The position numbers were made by a program, and so were the translations under genes. From the NCBI GenBank assembly GCA_902767565.1, contig CACXHY010000011.1:1-64000 (forward strand): 64,000 bases of DNA, read 5' to 3'. How positions within the stretch are numbered: position 1 is the first letter of the stretch; every line of letters begins with the position of its first letter. This stretch comes from an uncultured Eubacteriales bacterium (GTDB taxonomy: Bacteria > Bacillota > Clostridia > Christensenellales > Aristaeellaceae). Below, one piece after another: positions 41,131 to 50,700 of the stretch. The notes beneath the pieces are model-generated. The model saw nothing but the letters and a program-made list of their open reading frames with translations, ran no database searches and was not told the DNA's origin.

Positions 41131-42207
41131 ATGCAAACCTTTGGCGTCATCATGGCCGGCGGGGGCGGAACGCGCTTCTGGCCCCTTTCCCGGCTTCAAA
41201 CCCCCAAGCAGCTGCTGAACCTGAGCGGCAGGGATCTCATGCTGAACGAGACCTTTGACCGGATGGCGCGGCTGATCCCGCGGGACCGCATTTTCATCGT
41301 CACCAGCGCGCTGCAGCTCGAGGGGGTCCTGGCGGGCTGCGGGGACCGAACGGACCGCTCCCACATCCTGGTGGAGCCCTCGCCCCGGAACACGGCGGCC
41401 TGCATCGGCTACGCGGCAGCCGTCCTTTCGGCGCGGTACGGGGACGGGCTGATGCTGATCACCCCTTCCGATCACTATATCGAGGACATTCCCCGCCTGA
41501 CCTCCGTCTGGGAAACGGCTTTCCGCGCCGCGGAGGACGGGGAGCATCTGGTGACCATCGGCATCAGGCCCGCGTATCCGGCCACCGGCTACGGCTACAT
41601 CCGCTATGACACCACCGGAGAGACCGATGTCCGCACCGTCTTCTCCTTCCGTGAGAAGCCCGATCCGGAAACCGCGCGGTCCTATCTCGAGAGCGGCGGA
41701 TACGCCTGGAACAGCGGCATGTTCATCTGGCGCACCGATACGATCCTCCGGAAACTGCTTGAGTTCGCGCCCGACATGCACGGCGCGCTGCAGAAGATCG
41801 GCGAAGCGGCGGGCACGCCCGAAGAGACGGACGTTGTGGAACAGGTGTACGGCGGCATCCGCTCCATCTCCATCGATTACGCGGTCATGGAGCCCGCCGC
41901 GGCGCGGGGCGAGGTGCTGATGGTGCCCGGCGACTTCGGGTGGAACGACGTGGGCAGCTGGGACGTGATGGATGTGCTGCACGCGCCGGACGCAGACGGG
42001 AACGTGCTGATGGGCGACACCGTCGCGCTGAACACCCGGGACTGCGTGATCGTGTCCCGGGACCGGCTGGTCTCTGCGGTGGACGTGGAGGGTCTCGTGA
42101 TCGTCCAGACGCCCGACGCCGTGATGGTCTGCCGGAGGGACAAGGCGCAGAACGTGCGCGCCATCGTGGACGCGCTCCGGGAAGCCGGGCGCACCGAACT
42201 GCTGTGA
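41131..42207 (+). CDS. manC: Mannose-1-phosphate guanylyltransferase
   Basis: A 358-residue enzyme making GDP-mannose from mannose-1-phosphate and GTP. The nucleotide-binding [15 protein letters not shown] is at 7-21, with [15 protein letters not shown] and GYAWNSGMF and the late [10 protein letters not shown]. It lacks the fused phosphomannose-isomerase domain, so a separate ManA is needed. The ATG at 41131 follows GGGAGCTGGGATC. It begins the GDP-deoxyhexose cassette. Confidence 0.93.
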   Translation: MQTFGVIMAGGGGTRFWPLSRLQTPKQLLNLSGRDLMLNETFDRMARLIPRDRIFIVTSALQLEGVLAGCGDRTDRSHILVEPSPRNTAACIGYAAAVLSARYGDGLMLITPSDHYIEDIPRLTSVWETAFRAAEDGEHLVTIGIRPAYPATGYGYIRYDTTGETDVRTVFSFREKPDPETARSYLESGGYAWNSGMFIWRTDTILRKLLEFAPDMHGALQKIGEAAGTPEETDVVEQVYGGIRSISIDYAVMEPAAARGEVLMVPGDFGWNDVGSWDVMDVLHAPDADGNVLMGDTVALNTRDCVIVSRDRLVSAVDVEGLVIVQTPDAVMVCRRDKAQNVRAIVDALREAGRTELL

Positions 42208-42223
42208 AAGAGAGGACGCATAC

Positions 42224-43261
42224 ATGAAAAAAGCACTCATCACCGGCATCACAGGACAGGACGGCTCCTTCCTCGCGGAATTCCTGCTGGACAAGGGATA
42301 TGAGGTCCACGGGATCGTGCGCCGGGCTTCCACCGTCAACACCGAGCGCATCGATCCGCTGCTGAAGGCCGGAAAGGTCCGCCTGCACGACGGCGACCTG
42401 ACCGACGCGGCGGCGCTCATCCGCATCGTGGGCGAGGTCCGCCCGGACGAGCTCTACAATCTGGCCGCTCAGAGCCACGTCGGCGTGTCGTTCGACGCGG
42501 CGGAATACACCGGCGACGTGGACGCCCTGGGCGTGCTGCGGCTGCTGGAGGCGGTCCATATCACCGGCCAGGACAGGACCTGCCGCGTGTACCAGGCCTC
42601 GACCTCCGAACTCTACGGCAAGGTGGAAGCCTGCCCCCAGGACGAGAACACGCCCTTCCACCCCTACAGCCCCTACGCCATCGCCAAGCAGTACGGCTTC
42701 TGGATGATGCGGCAGTACCGGGAGGCCTATGGGGTCTTCGCCTGCAACGGCATCCTCTTCAACCACGAGTCGGAACGCCGGGGCGAGACCTTTGTCACCC
42801 GCAAGATCACCCGGGCGGCGGGGCGCATCGCCTGCGGCCTGCAGGATCACCTGGAACTGGGCAACCTGGATTCCCTCCGGGACTGGGGCTACGCAAAGGA
42901 CTATGTGGAGTGCATGTGGCTGATGCTGCAGCAGGACGAGCCGGACGACTATGTGGTGGCCACGGGCGTTCAGCACACCGTCCGGGAGTTCTGCACCCTG
43001 GCCTTCGCCCACGACGGCATCGAGCTGGAATGGCGGGGCAGCGGCCTGGAGGAAAAGGGCTACGACCGCGCCACCGGGAAAATGCTGGTGTGCGTGAATC
43101 CGCAGTGGTACAGGCCGACCGACGTGGTGAATCTCTGGGGGAACCCCGCCAAAGCGAAGGAAAAGCTGGGCTGGGACCCACAGCAGACCAGTTATGAGCA
43201 GCTCTGCGCCCTGATGGCCGAGCACGACCTGCGGCTGGCCCGCGAGGAGGCCGGGCTGTGA
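42224..43261 (+). CDS. gmd: GDP-mannose 4,6-dehydratase
   Basis: A 345-residue SDR enzyme converting GDP-mannose to GDP-4-keto-6-deoxymannose. Rossmann motif [16 protein letters not shown] (TGITGQDG at 7-14), [27 protein letters not shown] with the catalytic Thr/Ser-Glu, and the YxxxK active site in [10 protein letters not shown]. The C-terminal WYRPTDV and LGWDPQ are typical. It lies 16 bases after manC. Confidence 0.96.
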   Translation: MKKALITGITGQDGSFLAEFLLDKGYEVHGIVRRASTVNTERIDPLLKAGKVRLHDGDLTDAAALIRIVGEVRPDELYNLAAQSHVGVSFDAAEYTGDVDALGVLRLLEAVHITGQDRTCRVYQASTSELYGKVEACPQDENTPFHPYSPYAIAKQYGFWMMRQYREAYGVFACNGILFNHESERRGETFVTRKITRAAGRIACGLQDHLELGNLDSLRDWGYAKDYVECMWLMLQQDEPDDYVVATGVQHTVREFCTLAFAHDGIELEWRGSGLEEKGYDRATGKMLVCVNPQWYRPTDVVNLWGNPAKAKEKLGWDPQQTSYEQLCALMAEHDLRLAREEAGL

Positions 43262-44205
43262 GCGCCCCGCGTGTGCTGATCGTCGGCGCCGGCGGTTTTG
43301 TCGGCCCCTACCTGGCGCGCGAGTTCATCGCCGCGGGATACCGGGTTGACGGCGCGGATCTGCATCCCTCCCCCGCACTGCCCGAAGGCGTCGCCTTTCA
43401 CGCGCTGGATCTGCTGGACGCGACTTCAGTGCGTGAGCTGTTGGCCGCGTGTGAGCCGGACATCGTGGTGAATCTTGCGGGATTCAGCAGCGTGGGGCTC
43501 TCCTGGCGGGAGCCCCGGACGGCGTTCGCGGTCAATGTGGACGGCGCGCTGGACCTGCTGGAGGCGGTGCGGCTCTGTGACAAGCAGCCCCGTCTGCTGC
43601 TGGTCGGCTCGAGCGAGGAATACGCGGCTGCCGATCACGCTCTTTCCGAGGAGGACCCGCTGGACGCGCAGTCCCCCTACGGTCTCTCCAAGCTGACCCA
43701 GGAGCGGCTGGCAGGCATGTGGCGCGATCACTACGGCGTGCAGGCCGTCTGCGTTCGCGCGTTCAACCACACCGGCCCCGGGCAGACCGACCGTTTTGTG
43801 CTGCCCTCCTTCGCGCGGCAGGCGGCCCGCATCGCGCTGGGGCTGGATGAGCCCGTCATCCGGGTGGGCAACATCGGCGTCCGCCGCGATTTCTCGCATG
43901 TGGAGGACGTGGTCCGCGCGTATCGGCTGATCGCGGAGCGCGGCGACTGCAGTAAGATCTACAACGTGGGCTCCGGGCGTGCGGATCCGCTGGCCGCGCA
44001 TCTGCAGACCCTCATCGGCATGACCGGGAAGGACGTGCGGGTGGAGGTGGACCCGGCCCGCGTCCGCAAGGAGGACAACCCGCTGATCCTCTGTGACAAC
44101 AGCCGCCTGCGCGGCGAGCTGGGCTGGGAGCCGCGCAAGTCCGTGGACGACGCACTGCGGGAGCTTTACGAAGGCTTTCTGCGCACCGGGGAGGCGAGCC
44201 GATGA
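43258..44205 (+). CDS. rmd: GDP-4-keto-6-deoxymannose reductase (Rmd-like)
   Basis: A 315-residue SDR reductase with [15 protein letters not shown] (GAGGFVG at 10-16) and the YxxxK motif in [11 protein letters not shown]. It has [17 protein letters not shown] and [12 protein letters not shown], typical of Rmd-type reductases that make GDP-D-rhamnose. No fcl-type (GDP-fucose synthase) epimerisation residues are evident, so D-rhamnose is favoured, with GDP-6-deoxytalose possible. The GTG start overlaps the gmd stop as GTGA. Confidence 0.85.
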   Translation: MSAPRVLIVGAGGFVGPYLAREFIAAGYRVDGADLHPSPALPEGVAFHALDLLDATSVRELLAACEPDIVVNLAGFSSVGLSWREPRTAFAVNVDGALDLLEAVRLCDKQPRLLLVGSSEEYAAADHALSEEDPLDAQSPYGLSKLTQERLAGMWRDHYGVQAVCVRAFNHTGPGQTDRFVLPSFARQAARIALGLDEPVIRVGNIGVRRDFSHVEDVVRAYRLIAERGDCSKIYNVGSGRADPLAAHLQTLIGMTGKDVRVEVDPARVRKEDNPLILCDNSRLRGELGWEPRKSVDDALRELYEGFLRTGEASR

Positions 44206-45518
44206 GCGCGGGTCCTCTGAAACGCCGTTTCCGCCGCGCCGCGGAGCAGATCATCATCCGCGTCGCGCCGCTGACGCACCTGATCCCCGAGCGTCTTCGC
44301 CACGGCGTCCGCGACGGGCTGCTGAAGATCACGGGCATCAGCAAGGGCAAAACGCCCCGCCGGCCTCCCCTGCCCTTCGAGCCCGGCCGGGATCCCGCGG
44401 GGATCAACCTATTCGGCTTCTTCAAGGCGCAGAACGGGCTGGCCCAGGGGCTGAAGCTCTATGCCCGGGCCATCGAGGAAGCCGGGATCTGCCACCGCTT
44501 TCTGAACACGGATTTCCTCTACTGGCTCCCACAGAACGACACCGACTGGGACGAAAAGCTTTCAGGCAAGGCCGAATTCGCCGTCAACGTGGTGCACATC
44601 AACCCGGATCAATGGGTGGAAGCATGCAACAACTTCCCCATCGAGACCTTTGACGGGCGGTACAACATCGGAGTGTGGCTGTGGGAGCTGGAAACGATCC
44701 CGGCCTCCTGGTGCGATCAGCTGAAGTATGTGGACGAGCTGTGGGCCCCCTCTACCTTCATCGCGGAGGCCCTGCGCAGGATCACGGACAAGCCCGTCAT
44801 CTTCATGCCCTACGGCATCGAGGCGCCGACGGAGGAGGGGCTGAGCCGGGCGGACTTCGGGCTCCCGGAGGACGCCTTCCTGGCGCTGATCATGTTTGAC
44901 TCGAATTCCTACGCCAGCCGGAAGAACCCGGCCGGGGCAATCGAAGCCTTCCTGCGGGCATTCGGACCGGAAGATGCCGGCGCCAAGCTGGTCATCAAGG
45001 TCAACCATCCCAAGGAGGAGGACCTGAAGGCCATCCGCCGGGCCATGGGCGACGAAAGCCGGTACATCCTGATCGACGAGACGCTCAGCAAGCGACGGCT
45101 CAACCGGCTGATCTCGCTGTGCGACGTGTTCGTCAGCCTGCACAGGGCCGAGGGTTTCGGTCTGGTGATGGGCGAGGCCATGGCGCTGGGCGTTCCGGTG
45201 GTGGCCACCGACTGGTCGGCCAACGTGGACTTCATGCCGCACGATGTCGCCTGCATGGTGGACGCGTCGCTGATCCCCGTCGACGGCAGCTATCAGTTTG
45301 ACGACGGCAGCCAGCGCTGGGCCGATCCGGACCTTGATCAGGCCGCGGGATACCTGCGGAAGCTTCGCGGCGATCCGGCCTGGGCGAAGGAACTGGGGTT
45401 GAAAGGACAGGCGTTCATTCACGGCAGCTTCTCGGTGGCGAACACGGCGGAACGCATGAAGCAGCGCCTGGCCGCGATCCTCGAAACGGCATCCGACGGG
45501 AAAGGACAGGACGAATGA
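44202..45518 (+). CDS. Glycosyltransferase family 4
   Basis: A 438-residue GT-B glycosyltransferase. The C-terminal half carries the family 4 E-x7-E-type motif (HRAEGFGLVMGEAMALGVPVVATDWSANVDF), preceded by PVIFMPYGI and LIMFDSNSYASRKNPAGAIEAF. The N-terminal half contains GINLFGFFKAQNGLAQGLKLYARAI. It probably transfers the GDP-deoxyhexose or mannose residues to the growing glycan; one transferase for the whole chain would suit a homopolymer such as D-rhamnan. The ATG overlaps the rmd stop as ATGA. Confidence 0.88.
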   Translation: MSAGPLKRRFRRAAEQIIIRVAPLTHLIPERLRHGVRDGLLKITGISKGKTPRRPPLPFEPGRDPAGINLFGFFKAQNGLAQGLKLYARAIEEAGICHRFLNTDFLYWLPQNDTDWDEKLSGKAEFAVNVVHINPDQWVEACNNFPIETFDGRYNIGVWLWELETIPASWCDQLKYVDELWAPSTFIAEALRRITDKPVIFMPYGIEAPTEEGLSRADFGLPEDAFLALIMFDSNSYASRKNPAGAIEAFLRAFGPEDAGAKLVIKVNHPKEEDLKAIRRAMGDESRYILIDETLSKRRLNRLISLCDVFVSLHRAEGFGLVMGEAMALGVPVVATDWSANVDFMPHDVACMVDASLIPVDGSYQFDDGSQRWADPDLDQAAGYLRKLRGDPAWAKELGLKGQAFIHGSFSVANTAERMKQRLAAILETASDGKGQDE

Positions 45519-46969
45519 AGAAACTCACGGCGCGCATCGCCTCCGATACCGGCCTGCTGATCCTGGCGGGCCTGGTCGTGCTTGGCGCGCTCAGCCTGCT
45601 CTTCGGCTGGATCGTGAACGACAGCTGGTCTGTCAACCAGAACCAGTACAGCATCGAGACCGGCCAGACGCCGCTGCGGCCCCTGAACGCGGAGACCCCG
45701 GTCCGGCAGAGGATCCCAGGCATCACGGGGCAGGTGACGGACGTCACCTTCATCGCGGACCTGCAGGGCAGGCCCGCGGGCGATGTAACGCTCGCGATCA
45801 TGCAGGGAGACAGCACCCTCGCCGTCATGGAGATGCCGCTCGACGGCGTGAGCAACGGCGGGGCCCTCACCTTCCGGCCGGACGAGCCGATTGCGGCCGA
45901 CGGCGATCTCACGCTCGGGATCACGGTGCGGCAGACCGCCGGGGACGCGTCCTTCTCCCTGCGCTACGGCGATGCGGCCGAGATGGAGCGCTACGACGAC
46001 ACGATGCGAAATCCCGGCGGGCTGACGGTCGCAGGCAGCACGGTGGAGGGGCAGCTGGCCGTCACGCTTCGTTATGCCTCGCCCAGCGGGGCCATGCTCC
46101 TGTACTGGATCGCCGTGGGCGTGCTGGCGGCTGCCTGGATCGCGGTCGTGCTGCTGTACAAACGGAACCGGCGGCTGCAGCGGGTGACCTTCCTCTGGGT
46201 GCTGATGGAGGAGACCCGGCGCTACAAGTACCTGATCTCCCAGCTCGTGCTGCGGGACTTCAACCACAAATACCGCCAGAGCGTGCTGGGCGTGCTGTGG
46301 TCTTTCCTCAACCCGCTGCTGACCATGACGGTGCAGTACCTTGTCTTCTCCTATCTCTTCCACAACGCCATTGAGAACTTCCCGGTCTACCTGATGACCG
46401 GCATCGTGTTCTTCAACTTCTTCAACGAGGCCAGCACGCTCGCCATGCAGTCCGTCACCGGGAACGCGGGTCTCATCAAAAAGGTCTACATGCCCCGGTA
46501 TATCTATCCGCTGAGCAAGGTGCTGTTCGCCCTGCTGAACGTGACCATCACGCTGATCCCCCTCTTTGTGATGATCCTCATCACGGGGGTGCCGGTGACG
46601 CGGGCGGCGCTGCTGCTCCCCCTGCCTCTGCTGGGGATCGCGTGCTTTGCGCTGGGGCTGGGCATGATCCTGGCCACCATGAACGTGTTCTTCCGGGACA
46701 CGGCCTTCCTGTGGAATATCGTGGTGCTGCTGTGGACCTATATGACCCCGCTGTTCTATCCGGAGAGCATCATCCCCGCTTCGTGGCTGCGGTTCTATCA
46801 CCTGAACCCCATGTACCAGTTCATCTATTTCATCCGCTGCATCCTGCTGCAGGGGGTCACGCCCCAGCCGCGCACCTACCTGATCTGCCTGCTGTACGCG
46901 GCCGTTCCGCTGCTGCTGGGCTTCCTCGTCTTCCGCAAAAAGCAGAATGACTTCATCTACTATCTGTGA
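45515..46969 (+). CDS. wzm: Polysaccharide ABC exporter permease with N-terminal extracytoplasmic domain
   Basis: A 484-residue ABC-2 permease. It is unusual: residues about 13-33 form a membrane helix (TGLLILAGLVVLGALSLLFG), 40-190 an extracytoplasmic beta-rich domain (VTDVTFIADLQGRPAGDVTLAIM... GALTFRPDEP... DGDLTLGITVRQTAGDASFSLRYG), and 195-215 a second helix. Then comes the ordinary Wzm/TagG permease (from about 225: LRDFNHKYRQSVLGVLWSFLNPLL... NAGLIKKVYMPRYIYPLSKVL... YHLNPMYQFIYFIRC). A standard family member is about 260 residues. The ATG overlaps the GT stop (ATGA). Confidence 0.88.
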   Translation: MKKLTARIASDTGLLILAGLVVLGALSLLFGWIVNDSWSVNQNQYSIETGQTPLRPLNAETPVRQRIPGITGQVTDVTFIADLQGRPAGDVTLAIMQGDSTLAVMEMPLDGVSNGGALTFRPDEPIAADGDLTLGITVRQTAGDASFSLRYGDAAEMERYDDTMRNPGGLTVAGSTVEGQLAVTLRYASPSGAMLLYWIAVGVLAAAWIAVVLLYKRNRRLQRVTFLWVLMEETRRYKYLISQLVLRDFNHKYRQSVLGVLWSFLNPLLTMTVQYLVFSYLFHNAIENFPVYLMTGIVFFNFFNEASTLAMQSVTGNAGLIKKVYMPRYIYPLSKVLFALLNVTITLIPLFVMILITGVPVTRAALLLPLPLLGIACFALGLGMILATMNVFFRDTAFLWNIVVLLWTYMTPLFYPESIIPASWLRFYHLNPMYQFIYFIRCILLQGVTPQPRTYLICLLYAAVPLLLGFLVFRKKQNDFIYYL

Positions 46970-46981
46970 GGGGGCTGCGCC

Positions 46982-47719
46982 ATGGCACAGGAAGTCATGA
47001 TCCGGGTGAATGACCTCGGCGTCAGCTACCGCATGGATCTGAACAAGAACACCAACTTGAAGGAATGGGTCATCCATGCCCTGAAGCGGCAGAACCAGTA
47101 CAGGATCTTCTGGGCGCTGCGCCACGTGAGCTTTGAGGTATACCGGGGCGAGGTGCTCGGGGTCATCGGCCACAACGGAGCGGGCAAATCCACCCTGCTG
47201 AAGGTGATCTCCGGCATCCTCAAGCCGACAGAGGGCGACGTGCAGCGGGGCGGGCGCATCGTGCCCATGCTGGAGCTGGGCAGCGGCTTCGACATGGACC
47301 TGACCGGCCGGGAGAACATCTACCTGAACGGAGCGATCCTCGGCTACACCAAGGCCCAGCTGGACGAGCGCCGGGACGCCATCATCGCCTACAGCGAGCT
47401 GGGCGATTTCATCAACATGCCGCTGAAGACCTACTCTTCGGGCATGCTGTCCCGGCTGGCCTTCTCCATCGCCTCGGTGATCGAGCCGGAGGTGCTGATC
47501 GTCGACGAGATCCTGGCCGTGGGCGACGAAAGCTTTCAGAAGAAGAGCCGCGCCCGCATGATGGAGCTGATGTCCGGCGGCACCACCGTCCTCTACGTGT
47601 CCCACAACATCGGTCAGATCCGCGAGATGTGCAGGCGGGTGCTGTGGCTCGAGCACGGAGAGATCCAGCGGTACGGCGATGTGACCGGGGTCTGCGACGC
47701 GTACCAGAAGGGCATATGA
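46982..47719 (+). CDS. wzt: Polysaccharide ABC exporter ATPase
   Basis: A 245-residue ATPase of the Wzt/TagH class. N-terminal YRMDLNKNTNLKEWVIHALKRQ, Walker A GHNGAGKSTLLKV, the Q-loop region LELGSGFDMDLTGRENIYLNG, signature KTYSSGMLSRLAFS, Walker B EVLIVDEILAVGDESFQ and VSHNIGQI. It stops at the ABC domain and has no C-terminal carbohydrate-binding module, so the permease's outer domain may provide glycan recognition instead (inference). It lies 12 bases after the permease. Confidence 0.93.
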   Translation: MAQEVMIRVNDLGVSYRMDLNKNTNLKEWVIHALKRQNQYRIFWALRHVSFEVYRGEVLGVIGHNGAGKSTLLKVISGILKPTEGDVQRGGRIVPMLELGSGFDMDLTGRENIYLNGAILGYTKAQLDERRDAIIAYSELGDFINMPLKTYSSGMLSRLAFSIASVIEPEVLIVDEILAVGDESFQKKSRARMMELMSGGTTVLYVSHNIGQIREMCRRVLWLEHGEIQRYGDVTGVCDAYQKGI

Positions 47720-47734
47720 TCCCCCGCTTTCCCG

Positions 47735-47763
47735 TTGTGGTCCGATCCTCATTGTGATATAAT
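47735..47763 (+). promoter_or_regulatory. uxaC promoter
   Basis: TTGTGG (47735-47740), 17-base spacer, perfect TATAAT (47758-47763), 46 bases before uxaC. It shows uxaC is not part of the exporter operon. Confidence 0.75.
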
Positions 47764-47809
47764 CATCGCGATCCACCACCCCACCGACATCAGCAAAGGA
47801 GCGATCCCA

Positions 47810-49219
47810 ATGACGGCATTCATGGACAAGGATTTCCTGCTCTCCACCCCCGCCGCGCGCAGGCTCTTCCACGAGTCCGCGGAAGACTGCCCGATCATCG
47901 ACTATCACTGCCACCTGAGCCCGAAGGAGATCTGGGAAGACGTCCGGTATGACAATATCACCCAGGTCTGGCTGGGCGGCGATCACTACAAGTGGCGGCT
48001 GATGCGCTGCGCGGGTGTGGACGAGAAGTACATCACCGGGGATGCCGGCGACTACGAGAAGTTCTGCAAGTGGGCCGAGGTGCTCGGCAAGGCCATCGGC
48101 AACCCCCTGTATCACTGGAGCCATCTGGAGCTGCAGCGGTTCTTCGGCTGGCATGGCGCGCTGAGCGCGAAGACGGCGGACGAGGTCTGGAAGGTGACGG
48201 GCGAGAAACTGCACGAAGCCGGCTTCAGCGCCCGGGGCCTGATCATGAAGAGCAATGTGGAGATCATCTGCACCACCGACGATCCCGTGGACAGCCTCGA
48301 ATACCATGAAAAGCTGGCCGCGGACGCCTCCTTCCCGGTGACGGTGCTGCCCGCCTGGCGTCCCGACAAGGCCATGAACATCGAGAAGGCGGCCTGGAAG
48401 GATTACATCGCGCAGCTGGAGCGGGTCTCCGACATGACCATTCCCTCCTTTGAAGCGCTGAAAGTGGCGCTGGTGCACCGCATGGACTTCTTCGCCGCCC
48501 ACGGCTGTACCCTCTCCGACCACGCGCTGAACTACGTCATGGACGCCCCGGCCTCCGAGGAGGCGGTGGAGGCCATCATGCGGAAGCGTCTGGCGGGCCA
48601 TCCCGTCAGCGCGCCGGAAGAAGCCCAGTTCAAGTATGCCTTCATGACCTTCGTCGCCGGAGAATACGCCCGCCGCGGCTGGGCCATGCAGCTGCACTAC
48701 GGATGCCGCCGCGACAACAATCACACCATGTTCGCCCGGCTCGGCCCGGACACCGGCTATGACTGCATCGACAACTATGCCCCCTCCGCCCAGACCGCGG
48801 CCTTCCTCGGCGCGCTGGAGCAGGCCGGGAGCCTCCCCCGCACGATCCTGTACAGCCTGAACCCCAACGACAACCAGGCCATCGACACCATCTGCGGCTG
48901 CTTCCAGTCCTCCGAGGCCGTGTCGAAGATACAGCACGGCTCGGCCTGGTGGTTCAACGACCATTTCCAGGGCATGACGGATCAACTGACCAGCCTGGCG
49001 AACCTGGGCTATCTGGCGGGCTTCGTGGGCATGCTGACCGACAGCCGCTCCTTCCTGAGCTACCCGCGCCACGAATACTTCCGGCGCATCCTCTGCCGCC
49101 TGCTGGGCGAATGGGTGGAGGACGGCCGCTTCCCGGAGGACTATGAGCTGCTGGGCGAGATCGTCCGCGGCATCAGCTACGGGAACGCGAAGCGGTATTT
49201 CGCATTCAAAACCAAGTGA
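47810..49219 (+). CDS. uxaC: Glucuronate isomerase
   Basis: A 469-residue uronate isomerase (D-glucuronate to D-fructuronate, and galacturonate to tagaturonate). It is an amidohydrolase-fold enzyme; IIDYHCHLSPKEI contains the HxH metal site, with CTTDDPVD, QLHYGCRRDNN and SAWWFNDHFQGM. The ATG at 47810 follows AAAGGAG. No uxaB/uxuAB/kdgKA genes are adjacent, so it is outside the usual uronate operon. The HAD gene 12 bases downstream is cotranscribed. Confidence 0.96.
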   Translation: MTAFMDKDFLLSTPAARRLFHESAEDCPIIDYHCHLSPKEIWEDVRYDNITQVWLGGDHYKWRLMRCAGVDEKYITGDAGDYEKFCKWAEVLGKAIGNPLYHWSHLELQRFFGWHGALSAKTADEVWKVTGEKLHEAGFSARGLIMKSNVEIICTTDDPVDSLEYHEKLAADASFPVTVLPAWRPDKAMNIEKAAWKDYIAQLERVSDMTIPSFEALKVALVHRMDFFAAHGCTLSDHALNYVMDAPASEEAVEAIMRKRLAGHPVSAPEEAQFKYAFMTFVAGEYARRGWAMQLHYGCRRDNNHTMFARLGPDTGYDCIDNYAPSAQTAAFLGALEQAGSLPRTILYSLNPNDNQAIDTICGCFQSSEAVSKIQHGSAWWFNDHFQGMTDQLTSLANLGYLAGFVGMLTDSRSFLSYPRHEYFRRILCRLLGEWVEDGRFPEDYELLGEIVRGISYGNAKRYFAFKTK

Positions 49220-49231
49220 ACCGGAGGTCCC

Positions 49232-49891
49232 ATGCTGAGATTCCCCTGCCTGGTGCTGGACCACGATGACACCGTGGTGAACTCCACCGCCACCATCCAC
49301 TACCCCGCCTATCTGGAGGCCATCCGCCGCATGGGCCGGACCACCGACCTGACCCTGGAGGGTTATTTCCGGGTGAACTTCGATCCCGGCTTCGTGCGGT
49401 TCATGCAGGAGCGCCACGAATTCACCGACGAGGATTTCGCGCAGGAGTATGAGATCTGGCAGGAGTGTGTCCGCCGCACGGTGCCGAAGGTGTATCCGGG
49501 GATGGACGCGGTGATCCGGCGTCAGGTCGCGGAGGGCGGCACGGTCTGCGTGGTCTCCCACTCCGTGGATGTCAACATCCGACGGGATTACCGGGAGAAC
49601 GGCCTTCCCGAGCCCACGCTCATCTACGGGTGGGAACAGCCGAGGGAGCTGCGCAAGCCGAGTCCCCATCCCCTGTACGAGATCATGCGGCAGCTGAAGC
49701 TGCAGCCGCAGGAGCTCCTGGTGGTGGACGATCTGAAGCCCGGCCTGGACATGGCAACGGCGGCCGGTGTTCCCTTCGCCGCCGCGCTGTGGGCCCACCG
49801 TATCCCGGAGATCCACGCCCACATGCACCGGGCCTGCGAAAACTGCTTCAATACCCCCAGACAGCTGGAGACTTGGCTGTTCGGCGCGTAA
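49232..49891 (+). CDS. HAD-family hydrolase
   Basis: A 219-residue HAD phosphatase. Motif I is VLDHDDTVVNST (Asp10 and Asp12), motif II the Ser in VVSHSVD, Lys in RKPSPHPLYE, and motif IV LLVVDDLKPGLDMATAAGV. The cap domain between about 20 and 100 is alpha-helical (HYPAYLEAIRRMG). It lies 12 bases after uxaC and before a strong terminator. The phosphate ester it hydrolyses is unknown; a sugar phosphate in uronate metabolism is a guess. Confidence 0.85.
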   Translation: MLRFPCLVLDHDDTVVNSTATIHYPAYLEAIRRMGRTTDLTLEGYFRVNFDPGFVRFMQERHEFTDEDFAQEYEIWQECVRRTVPKVYPGMDAVIRRQVAEGGTVCVVSHSVDVNIRRDYRENGLPEPTLIYGWEQPRELRKPSPHPLYEIMRQLKLQPQELLVVDDLKPGLDMATAAGVPFAAALWAHRIPEIHAHMHRACENCFNTPRQLETWLFGA

Positions 49892-49899
49892 ACCGATCC

Positions 49900-49940
49900 G
49901 GGGGACGCTTTCCCTTGCGGAGCGTCCCCCTTTGCTTTCC
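49900..49940 (+). terminator. Strong intrinsic terminator
   Basis: Ten-base stem GGGGGACGCT / AGCGTCCCCC with an 11-base loop, then TTTGCTTT. Confidence 0.85.
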
Positions 49941-49998
49941 CGGTTCGGCCGCGCGCCGTACCGCCGGTTCTGGACCCATTCAAACAGGAGCTGGTCTC

Positions 49999-50700
49999 AT
50001 GCGTCAAAACACACGCTGCGTTCTCTTTGATCTCTACGGCACCCTGGTCGACATCCGCACGGATGAGGAGGATCCCGCGGTCTGGCAGGCCATGGCGTGG
50101 GAGTTGAGCCTGCGGGGCAAGGCCTGGACGCCCGATGCCCTCCGGATCGCCTATGACGGCGCCTGCAGACGGGAAGAGGCGCGGATGCGGAAGGACGGTC
50201 CGCTGCCGGAGATCGACATCCTGCGGGTGTGGTCGGCGCTGGCGGACACGGACACGGAGCAGGCGGCGGTCATCGCGCGCACCTTCCGGGCGATGACGCT
50301 GCGGAGGCTGCGGCTCTTCCCCGGCGCGAAGGAGACGCTGGAAGCCCTGTCGAGGCGGGGCATCGCGGTGTGCCTGCTGAGCAACGCGCAGGCCGCTTTC
50401 ACCCGGCCCGAGCTCCGGCTGCTGGGGATCGAGGCGTGCTTCGACCGCCTCTGGCTCTCCAGCGATCTGGGCATGAAAAAACCCGCTCCCCAGCTTTTCC
50501 GGCTGCCGGAGCGGGACGGGTTCAAGGCGGACGGATGCGTGATGGTGGGCAACGACGACGTCTGTGACTGCGGCGGCGCTGCGGCGGTGGGCATGCGGAG
50601 CCTGTACATCCACACGGAGCAGTCCCCGGCAAGGCCCGATCATCTGCCCGACGGGTGCAGGGAGATCCCTTCCGTCGGGGATGTGCCTGATGCTATCTGA
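49999..50700 (+). CDS. HAD-family hydrolase (putative hydrolase of the superfamily)
   Basis: A 233-residue HAD hydrolase. Motif I CVLFDLYGTLVDIRT with the Asp pair, motif II the Ser in CLLSNAQ, motif III the Lys in GMKKPAPQLF, and motif IV VMVGNDDVCDCGGAAAVGM. The cap is helical. The ATG at 49999 follows CAGGAG. A longer in-frame stretch from 49465 runs through the terminator and is not coding. The last eight bases overlap the stop of the frameshifted ArsC gene on the other strand. Confidence 0.83.
   Translation: MRQNTRCVLFDLYGTLVDIRTDEEDPAVWQAMAWELSLRGKAWTPDALRIAYDGACRREEARMRKDGPLPEIDILRVWSALADTDTEQAAVIARTFRAMTLRRLRLFPGAKETLEALSRRGIAVCLLSNAQAAFTRPELRLLGIEACFDRLWLSSDLGMKKPAPQLFRLPERDGFKADGCVMVGNDDVCDCGGAAAVGMRSLYIHTEQSPARPDHLPDGCREIPSVGDVPDAI

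Noticed and set aside
45419-49828. A 1469-codon open frame antisense to the polysaccharide, uxaC and HAD genes
   Set aside because: A side effect of high GC and codon position bias; it covers several well-supported genes on the other strand and has no domain logic (His/Gln/Val/Gly-rich).
49465-49998. In-frame upstream extension of the second HAD gene
   Set aside because: It passes through the first HAD gene in another frame and a strong terminator; the ATG at 49999 has a good ribosome-binding site.
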